NCBI GenBank assembly: GCA_015852425.1
Contig: JAAAIG010000003.1
Location: 62,001 to 126,000, forward strand
Length of the DNA stretch: 64,000 bases
Origin: Gryganskiella cystojenkinii
Taxonomy: Eukaryota; Mortierellomycota; Mortierellomycetes; Mortierellales; Mortierellaceae
Reading direction: 5' to 3'
Each line of letters starts with the position of its first letter. The first letter of the stretch is position 1. The position numbers and the translations under genes were made by a program. Under the pieces are notes generated by a model. The model made no database searches, was not told the DNA's origin, and saw only the letters and a list, made by a program, of their open reading frames with translations. Positions 57,111-64,000 of the stretch are shown here, one piece after another.

Positions 57111-57965
57111 GAAGAATATGGAAGAGAAGCACAAAGTCTGAATTCGAAGAAAAAAATACAAAGAATGTCCTAAAGATTTTAAGGAGATGGCGTGGCTATT
57201 TAAAGTGGTTACAATGGGTGCAGGGGGCGCAGCAACCAAAGCCGGCTTTATCGACAACACTGAATGTCTATCAGAATGCACCATTGCAGCGCAGATGTGT
57301 ATAATCGGGACAGAAAGCCCTGTTTCTATGGGAACAAAAGTCTTTGCCACCTTTTCTTGGCCTCCCTTTTGAGTATTAATTCAGCTACAATAAGAAATTC
57401 CCAAGGGTAGGTAGTCTAACGACGCCTTCATTGTTTGTAAGGTGGAGAGAATGCCAAGATCAAACCCATCGATACCTATTTTTTCGTTGTTTGATCGATT
57501 TAGATGACCCTATTTGGCCGTGGTATTTTTTTTTTGTCTCGTCTTGGCGAGCTCGGAATGCAAGTCCGAGGGCGAACCAACAGGTCGTCTCAGACTACCG
57601 ACTATATCGAGCCCAACCGCGTCTTCTAACCCGACTTGCAACATCTGGAGATGCCTCCTCAACCTATCCCAGGTATAGCCCTATAAGATAAACGGCGTAC
57701 CTCCACCAGCAGCACGTTTTACTAAATGAGAGATCGACGGAATCCTTCTCTCGCGTTTCTTCAGCTACCGAGTCGAAACCCGGACCACCATATCGACCAC
57801 GTTCCCACAACAAACCAAACGCGAACAGCGTGACACCGCGCGCACTTAGTACTGTCGATGCCTCAAAAGGAGTTCTAAAGTGAAATCTCACGATCTCCTC
57901 GATCCTGGTCGCGCTTTGTCTCAATCTCGGTCTTCCTCTAGAAATGTCGACGTTGCTCAGCTCGT

Positions 57966-58268
57966 TTAACACTGACGGAAAGCACCAAATCTCTTTATAA
58001 AAAATTGTCTCGCTGCCAGCCAAGGGGGTGCCTTGTTCAAGACTGGTCCTCGATTCTGGCCCTCTTTATAGGCGCGAAGGCGATACGCAAAACTAGCTTT
58101 CTTAATAATAATAGGAGATCGAGTGTTTGGTTTTGCAAAAAAAGGTTTTTCAATGCGTCCAAATACTATGGTATCAATGGCATGACCAACAGCAAGGTTC
58201 AAGAGAAGAAGAGACACAATGAACGCATTCCTGTAGAATAGCATCAGAAAGGACGGCGAGTGTGACAT
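57966..58268 (-). CDS. Doubtful small secreted protein (100 aa)
   Basis: ATG at 58268. The N-terminus contains a typical signal-peptide core (NAFIVSLLLLNLAVGHA) and is followed by about 70 residues rich in Arg, Lys, Ala and Phe with only one Cys, at the very end (FGAFRQC). No intron or family is recognised. The region has no other coding signal. Hydrophobic starts arise by chance in AT-rich DNA, so this is weak. Confidence 0.25.
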   Translation of the reverse strand: MSHSPSFLMLFYRNAFIVSLLLLNLAVGHAIDTIVFGRIEKPFFAKPNTRSPIIIKKASFAYRLRAYKEGQNRGPVLNKAPPWLAARQFFIKRFGAFRQC

Positions 58269-58405
58269 CTCCAGGAAGCATGAACGCGTCGATCTAGAGA
58301 AGAGAGGGAGTAGAGCCAGTCAGAGAAAGAAATGAAAAGGTGGTCAGTCATAGCTTTTCTACGTTTGCGGGGATCAGAATTTTTTTATTTTTTTGTTTTT
58401 TGTGG

Positions 58406-58412
58406 TGACTCA
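58406..58412 (+). promoter_or_regulatory. Gcn4/CPC1-type site TGACTCA upstream of HIS7
   Basis: Perfect TGACTCA, 252 bp upstream of the HIS7 ATG. This is the binding core of Gcn4/CpcA, which activates amino-acid biosynthesis genes during starvation in fungi, and the position fits that role. Confidence 0.55.
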
Positions 58413-58663
58413 AACTGAGTTTTGAGGGTGGGACAGGCTAGAAAGGGAAAGAGATAAAAGAAAAAAAAGGGTCTCCTCTTTCTTTTTTTACAATCCTCTT
58501 CATTCCTTCCTCTTTGCATTCTTTTGTTTTCTCAATTCTTCTCCCTCTCACCGCATAACGACTCTCCCCTTTTTTTCTTTTCAAGAGCCGAGAGACGCCC
58601 GCATTTCATTTACTTCATTACTCGCACTTGTTCATTCTTTCAAATCCGACTCACCATTACAAA

Positions 58664-60606
58664 ATGACTGGCACATACCTTCTCGATTACGGCGCAGGCA
58701 ATGTCCGGAGTCTTGTCAACGCGGTCAAAAAGCTGGGCCACGATATCACCTATGTCAAGGATCCCTCCGATATCCTCAAAGCCGATGTAAATATGCACAT
58801 TTTCTTCCCCAAGGGAGGGGATCGAACATTTCTTTGTTTGCTATCGCTTCGCCGTCTCGCTCACCCCAAACTCTCTTTCGGAGATTTTATTTTTTTAAAG
58901 AGGAAAAATTATCCATCTCTTTTCACTTTTGGACTTCCTTCCTCTCCTTCTAACAGTTAATTCGTCTATTGTGGTGCACTCGAAAAAAAAAATAGAAACT
59001 CATCTTTCCCGGTGTCGGCGCCTTTGGAAGTGCGATGACTTCGCTCCATACCAAGGGATATGCGGAACCTTTGAAGGAATACCTCTCTCTCAACAAGCCG
59101 TTCATGGGCATCTGTGTCGGTATGCAGACCCTCTTTGAAGGATCGGACGAATGCCCCTCTGTCCCCGGTCTGGGCATCATCCCCGGAAAAGTCACCTTGT
59201 TTGATTCCACCGATAAGGCTGTCCCCCACATGGGCTGGAACACTGCAAGATCGATCCAGGGACCTCAACGGGCGCTCGAATGTGGATTGGAGGCCGAGCG
59301 AGCTTATTATTTCGTTCACTCGTTCGCAGTTCCCTTCTTAGAGGGATCTGTCGAGGCCAAGGAGTGGTGCCTGACTACAACCCAGTATGGCGATCAAGTC
59401 TTTATCTCATCTGTCCGGAGAGGCAACGTCTTTTGTACACAGTTCCATCCCGAGAAATCTGGATTCGCAGGCGTGAACGTCTTGAACGCCTTCTTGAACG
59501 GGGGTGCAGCCGTCGGAGCCGAGGCTGACCTTGCGATCGTTCAACAAAAAGAACAGCAACAACAACTTGTCCCCGGATCCCTTTCGATTTTCACACCCAC
59601 GTTCGTCCCAGAACCCTCGACAGATGGATTCACAAAGCGTATTGTAGCCTGTTTGGATGTCCGTGCGAACGATCAGGGCGATCTGGTCGTTACCAAGGGA
59701 GATCAATATGATGTTCGTGAACAGAGCCAGGACGACAACACCAAGGGCGATGTTCGTAACCTTGGTAAACCCGTTGAATTGGCCAGGAGATATTTCGAAG
59801 AGGGAGCGGACGAGATCACGTTCTTGAACATTACCTCGTTCCGAAACTGCCCTCTCTTGGACATGCCCATGCTCGAGGTCTTGCGTCGTGCCTCAGAAAC
59901 CGTCTTTGTGCCGTTGACGATCGGGGGTGGCATCAAGGATGTGGTCGATCCCGATGGTCAATTGCACCCGGCTCTCGAGGTCGCTGGCGAGTATTTCAGG
60001 AACGGAGCTGACAAGGTCTCGATCGGATCCGATGCTGTCTATGCGGCAGAGAAATTTTATGCGCTCGGAGGTAAAGGCGACGGTACCAGTGCGATCGAGA
60101 CGATTGCGCATGCGTATGGATCCCAGGCTGTCGTCATTTCCGTCGATCCCAAAAAGGTCTATGTTAACAAGCCGTCGGATACGACTCACCATGTGGTCGA
60201 GCCTGCTCAACCAGGTCCCAACGGTGAGCGGTATTGCTGGTACCAATGTACGGTCAGCGGAGGACGTGAGGGTCGCGACATGGATGTCCGGCAGTTGGTC
60301 ATTGCCTGTCAGGCTCTCGGTGCAGGAGAGATCTAGTTGAACTCGATGGACCAGGATGGCATGAAGCAAGGGTATGATCTGGCCCTGATCCAGGATGTCC
60401 GGGATGCGATCCGAATCCCCGTCATTGCGTCAAGCGGTGCAGGATCTCCCCAGCATTTCGTCGATGTGTTTCAAAAGACTGGAGTCGAGGCTGCGTTGGC
60501 CGCCGGTATCTTTCACAGGAGAGAGGTCCCCCTCGAGTCTGTCAAGGAGACGTTGAAGCAACAAGGAATTCGAATCCGTAATGTCGATGCCCTTCTTGCC
60601 ATTTGA
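58664..60606 (+). CDS. HIS7: Imidazole glycerol-phosphate synthase HisHF, with an in-frame stop
   Basis: Exons 58664..58786 and 58996..60606; the 209-bp intron is GT-AG in phase 0. The glutaminase half has YLLDYGAGNVRSLVNAVKKL, IFPGVGAFGSAM, the catalytic Cys in MGICVGMQTLFEGS, and His-x-Glu in TQFHPEKSGFAG. A Gln-rich linker joins the cyclase half: KRIVACLDVRAN (catalytic Asp), ELARRYFEEGADEITFLNIT, VPLTIGGGIKDV, GADKVSIGSDAV and VISVDPKKVYV. At 60334-60336 the frame meets TAG in GAGEI-stop-LNSMDQDG, where relatives have Leu (GAGEILLNCIDKDG). The same frame then continues with IPVIASSGAGSPQHFVDVF to a TGA at 60604. If real, the product is truncated by about 90 residues, losing the second catalytic Asp (DxDG). 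The enzyme makes IGP and AICAR in histidine synthesis. Confidence 0.93.
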
Positions 60607-61242
60607 GAATCGTTAGTAGACAATTGGCGTATTTGGCATTACTCAAATATCTCCCCCGATAAAAATATAAAAACATACAGTCAACACCAAATTATTATCC
60701 ACTTTTTCGTTGGTCGAGCATGATGAGGGATCATCGGTGGAGCCACTGTAGAGGATGTCTTCGTAGTAGGCGAGGATGATACAGCCACACCACCAAACGT
60801 GCTGCTGGCTGCTTTCTTCATCCGAAACAGGATCCGTCTCCATACCCTTGAGGAGCTGAAGAACTCCCAGACAATGGAGGAGAAGGAACAGCAGCAGCGG
60901 CAAGATGTCTGTCAGGAGGCAGGAACTTTCGGTTGCCAGACTCGAGGGACTGAGGGTAATAGAGCATCAGACTCTACTCCCCCTCCTTCTACATGAGCAT
61001 CTGGTGGTCATACAGTGATCACGACGCTCGGTCTTGGATGAGCAGAAAGCTGAAATTCCTGTTAGAGCTCGGAATGAACACCTTGACTTTCTGGTAGAAG
61101 GGGCGGTAGCAGAGACGATACCGGGTATTGAGATGGTTGAGTGGCTGCTACAGAATCAGAGGTAAAATATGCGCCATGGGCTTGTGAATTGTAGGGGTAC
61201 AAAGACTGGAGCTAAAGCTGCTACTGCTGTGATTGGTAGTAC
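60607..61242. other. Intergenic after HIS7
   Basis: No intact gene. Short frames around 60643-60996 lack recognisable features. Minus-strand DNA from 61020 to 61240 may hold more of the deacetylase relic, but I could not read it convincingly. Confidence 0.4.
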
Positions 61243-61390
61243 CTTATCTCGTCAACGATCTGATCGTTTGTCAAGGTGGTCAGGGCTTGATGGGACCAGG
61301 TATGAGAGACAAGATGATGACCCTCTGCCAACTCACGCTTGACGATGGCGGGGTACTGATCGTGGGACCATCCTCAAAGGCCAAACCCCT
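61243..61390 (-). pseudogene. Chitin deacetylase (NodB domain) remnant
   Basis: From 61364 to 61243 on the minus strand one frame reads HDQYPAIVKRELAEGHHLVS, then HTWSHQALTTLTNDQIVDEI. This is the conserved core of polysaccharide deacetylases, including the metal-binding SHTWSH (H-x3-H). Just upstream, in another frame, GLAFEDGP recalls the LTFDDGP motif that normally lies about 35 residues earlier, so an internal piece is missing. A GTACTA sequence at the 3' edge may be an old splice donor. Only a fragment survives. Chitin deacetylases convert chitin to chitosan in the wall. Confidence 0.65.
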
Positions 61391-61554
61391 GCAAGTTTTG
61401 TGACATGGAAAAAAAATCTCACCCACGGACCCTCACGCGTCTCCTCTCCAGATCTGAATCGTTTTTACGTCAAGCCATTTCATGCATAATCTTCCATTTT
61501 TCTCATTCCCCCCTTTCTTCATTCATTCATCCGTTTCTTCTCACTCCCTTCACC

Positions 61555-63258
61555 ATGGACATTCCTGAACTTCTTCTTTTGATGGCCGACTCTCTCGACC
61601 ACAGCTCGCTGGTTTCTGCGCTCCGTGTCAACAAGTTTTGGAACCGCGTGTTGACTCCGCGTCTCTACAGAGAAATCCTCAACTTTGGAAGTGTTCCTCC
61701 AGTCCATCTCTTGGTCCGTCACTGTCTTATCATCCGGTCCTTGAAACTCAGTTCACAAACCTACGCCTCCTTGTCCCTGTACTCGAACCCGCCAGTCCAA
61801 TGCTCTCGCCTCCGCGAGCTGGACTTGAACATATATAACCTTTGCGAGTATAGGTATGTCGTCGACCTCATCAGACTCAACAAGAACCTCAGGCGATTAT
61901 CAATCAAAGAACGTTCGCAGGACTATTTTTCTTATTCGAGCAGGCCCTGGGGAGCCATTTTTGAGTACTGCAGCCGGACCGACTTGCAAGAACTCTCGCT
62001 GTGCACCGTCAGTCTGTCAAACCAGGAAACAGACATTTTGCTGGAAAGACTAGGGCCTGTCCTCATCCGCCTTGATCTTCTTGATTGTCCGATCACATGG
62101 ACTGGGATGTTTCCATCCTCACCCGGATTTCCCAAACTCACCCATCTCTCCATCCGGGATTCACTTGGCACGGTTGTGAAGGAGCTCAAGTGGATCCAAC
62201 AGTGTCCTCGTCTCAAAGGCTTGGATTGGCAAGGGATTCATGTTCGCCCAGACTTAAAAGTCGTCTTCCTCGATGACCTCTGCACCCATTCTCGCCAATG
62301 GCCCACTACACTCCAGTCGATTGAGCTCTACAGTGTCTCGGAACTCCTGGGAGACCAACTGATCGCCCTCATTTTGAAGTCCTGCAGGAGTGGTCTGCGA
62401 GAGCTTGTATTGGGCACGTCTGAATTTTTCCTACTATCTCTGTATGAGCTCGAGCGCCATTTCCCGACTTTGGAAAGAATCGAGGTCTCTCAGTGCCACC
62501 GGGTACGACCCTGGATGAACCAGTGGATCTTGAGTTCCTGTCCCAAATTGCTTCGATTCGGAGGTATCCTGAATGCGCATGAACTCATTTCGGGTTACGA
62601 TACCAAGAGGGCGTGGTCCAAGTTTATGCCCAAGAACACCAAGGTCGCCACCCCCAACATCGCCATTTCAAGGGACTGCGTGTCCGGAATACCGAACGAA
62701 GCTGGGGAGCGCAAGGTCACGATTCCACAGGAAGTGGAGTTGGATCAAATTACCGAGGAAACAGAGATGGGCCAGCTGCGAGAGGTATCATTTGAAAAGT
62801 TGAAGTCGCGTTTCATAGCGATGCTTAAAGATCGCGTTGGAGCCCCGCGACCTTGGGTTTGCCTGAACCTAAGAGAACTATCGGCCCCGATCCTGTTTGA
62901 CAAGCACACTCGGCCAGAATGGGACGACCAAATTCTACAGCAGCTTTCCAAGCTCACGAGTCTTCAGGTATTGGATCTAAGTGTGAGTGAGGACAATGCT
63001 GTCGAAGGCACGATCCGTCTGGGACCCCTGTTGACGTTGCAGACCGGTCTTGCACATCTCGCGACGCTGAAGAAACTTCGAGAGGTTAATTTCTCTGGCA
63101 CAGAGACGGATCTGAAGATGGCCGATTTCGAGTTCATGTTGGAGCAGTGGCCTTTACTGAAGAACTTGACCACCGGTCACCTGAGTATCTCGCGGTCCAT
63201 GGCATCGAACATGGCTGCAGAGAAGGGGATCCAACTGGTAGTCGAAATCGCATATTAA
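61555..63258 (+). CDS. F-box/LRR protein (intact copy 2)
   Basis: Single exon; the ATG at 61555 has a good context (CACCATGG) and gives 567 aa starting MDIPELLLLMADSLDHSSLV, then SALRVNKFWNRVLTPRLYRE, an F-box-like helix set. An in-frame ATG at 61405 adds 50 residues not shared by relatives and is rejected. Leucine-rich repeats follow (LRELDLNIYNLC, LQELSLCTVSLS, LIRLDLLDCPITW, FPKLTHLSIRDSLG, LRELVLGTSEF). The C-terminal family block reads AHELISGYDTKRAWSKFM, RPWVCLNLRELSAPI, WDDQILQQLSKLTSLQVLDL and FEFMLEQWPLLKNLTTG. It is related to the intact gene at 55.3 kb and the broken one at 45.6 kb. A role as an SCF substrate receptor is inferred. Confidence 0.85.
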   Translation: MDIPELLLLMADSLDHSSLVSALRVNKFWNRVLTPRLYREILNFGSVPPVHLLVRHCLIIRSLKLSSQTYASLSLYSNPPVQCSRLRELDLNIYNLCEYRYVVDLIRLNKNLRRLSIKERSQDYFSYSSRPWGAIFEYCSRTDLQELSLCTVSLSNQETDILLERLGPVLIRLDLLDCPITWTGMFPSSPGFPKLTHLSIRDSLGTVVKELKWIQQCPRLKGLDWQGIHVRPDLKVVFLDDLCTHSRQWPTTLQSIELYSVSELLGDQLIALILKSCRSGLRELVLGTSEFFLLSLYELERHFPTLERIEVSQCHRVRPWMNQWILSSCPKLLRFGGILNAHELISGYDTKRAWSKFMPKNTKVATPNIAISRDCVSGIPNEAGERKVTIPQEVELDQITEETEMGQLREVSFEKLKSRFIAMLKDRVGAPRPWVCLNLRELSAPILFDKHTRPEWDDQILQQLSKLTSLQVLDLSVSEDNAVEGTIRLGPLLTLQTGLAHLATLKKLREVNFSGTETDLKMADFEFMLEQWPLLKNLTTGHLSISRSMASNMAAEKGIQLVVEIAY

Positions 63259-64000
63259 TGAAGCAAAGAGAACTGATACACGTATAAAGTTGTGCGGTCG
63301 TGGTACTTGCTGATCATCAGTTGATGGACGACGTTGGCATATTTTATTAGGGAGGAGAAGGAAGGTAAAGGTCTGCAAGTGCTGATGCTCCAGTAGAGAA
63401 AATGCCCCCGTAATTGGTTCCATGACTTTGAGACACGGACGCAGACGGTTAATACAGATTGGTCGAGAAAGAGGCCGCACTGGAACTAGTAGCTCCGTGG
63501 TGTGCAGATGGGGAGGATGAGAGAGAGAAAACGAACAAAAATATAAAAAAATCAGTGTCGGCGGCTACATGACACCTTGGATTAACTGCATTTTACTTGA
63601 AAGCGGCGCGTGTTCTCTTCCTTTTATGGCATTTCACGGCGCGTTATTTCTTTTTTGTTAAAGGAAAAAAATAGACAGCGTTTCCGACAAAGAGGCTATC
63701 CTAGGAGAATCATACTGTAGCTCGATTGAAAAGCCAGACTGATACCCCTAACAAAGTCCATTCTTTTTTTGGGTTGCACTGCCTTTTGGTATCGCACAGT
63801 CATTGCCGCTTAAAATAGTATAGCTATGATTGTGTTCCATTCCGTCTCTGTCGTTTGTGGAACAGGCACAAGGTACGAATAAAAAAATGGAGGTCTTTTT
63901 TTTTCTTTCCTCAATGTCATTCGTTTTCCTTTGTCCATTCACGTTTTTCACCATTCTTCTTTTCCCCACCACAGACAATCTCTGCCCTCTTCGTAATGTT
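63259..64000. other. Right-hand edge, no gene seen
   Basis: 3' flank of the F-box gene and AT-rich DNA with T runs. No supported gene, repeat or RNA before the window ends. Confidence 0.5.

Larger units (their letters stand above)
57111..58663. other. Intergenic between divergent F-box and HIS7 genes
   Basis: Contains a doubtful small secreted-protein frame (57966-58268, minus), a Gcn4-type site (58406-58412) and a pyrimidine-rich HIS7 leader. A minus-strand frame at 57664-58023 begins with a non-ATG codon and is not called. Confidence 0.5.

Noticed and set aside
57111..57350. N-terminal extension of the F-box protein
   Set aside because: It starts with GTG and the added residues do not resemble other family members, which begin at the F-box.
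57664..58023. Minus-strand frame of 119 codons
   Set aside because: It begins with a non-ATG codon and shows no recognisable feature; splicing to the adjacent frame is not supported.
40746..60606. Alternative genetic code with TAA/TAG read as an amino acid
   Set aside because: TAA and TAG end many genes here exactly where the families end (KDEL-TAA, NDUFB11-TAA, EF-hand copy A-TAG), so they are ordinary stops.
61405..61554. Upstream ATG of the second intact F-box gene
   Set aside because: The added 50 residues are not shared by relatives, and the ATG at 61555 has a better context.
1..64000. tRNA, rRNA or CRISPR array
   Set aside because: No GGTTCGANNCC-type B box with a matching A box, no rRNA-like segment and no regularly spaced repeats were found by eye; a tRNAscan run would settle the tRNA point.

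Overview
The window is eukaryotic nuclear DNA from a filamentous fungus. Genes carry short GT-AG introns, 5' flanks are pyrimidine-rich, and one histidine gene is a HisH-HisF fusion of the fungal HIS7 type. A phosphorylase-kinase-type regulatory subunit, tandem small EF-hand genes and many F-box/LRR genes and pseudogenes point to an early-diverging lineage (Mucoromycota, probably Mortierellaceae). That placement is inference, not proof.

Layout. 0-3.4 kb: 3' part of a phosphorylase-kinase alpha/beta-like protein carrying an ILEI/FAM3-type domain, convergent with an SLC35F-like transporter. 3.4-10 kb: gene-poor DNA with one decayed WD40 gene. 10-16.6 kb: a 1203-aa low-complexity membrane-associated protein, a secreted protein, and the NDUFB11/ESSS subunit of complex I. 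16.7-23 kb: a ROG1-type lipase and a GPI-anchored GH18 chitinase gene with an internal deletion. 23-31 kb: a compact housekeeping block of SEC6, AP-2 sigma, CENP-K and PUS7, with two divergent promoter pairs. 31.5-36.4 kb: a possible terpenoid-synthase-like protein, an Acinus homologue and the queuosine-salvage enzyme QNG1. 37-40.4 kb: two tandem calmodulin-like genes and an ER FKBP ending in KDEL. 40.7-44.3 kb: two decayed genes of a Crinkler-like/PD-(D/E)XK-like family. 45.6-63.3 kb: F-box/LRR genes (two intact, one broken, one fragment) interleaved with an AIG1/FAR-17a-like membrane protein, a tail-anchored inositol-polyphosphate 5-phosphatase, HIS7 with an in-frame stop, and a chitin-deacetylase remnant.

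Functional threads. Membrane traffic and phosphoinositides (SEC6, AP2S1, 5-phosphatase), RNA biology (PUS7, Acinus, QNG1), lipid hydrolysis (ROG1-type, AIG1-like) and wall remodelling (chitinase, deacetylase remnant) are represented, but this is an ordinary eukaryotic gene order and not an operon. The most unusual items are the phosphorylase-kinase/ILEI combination, the nonsense codon in HIS7, the deletion directly after the chitinase catalytic Glu, a likely GC-AG intron directly after a start codon, and decayed Crinkler-like genes whose stops mostly look like CAA/CAG to TAA/TAG changes. No tRNA, rRNA, CRISPR array or intact transposon was recognised.
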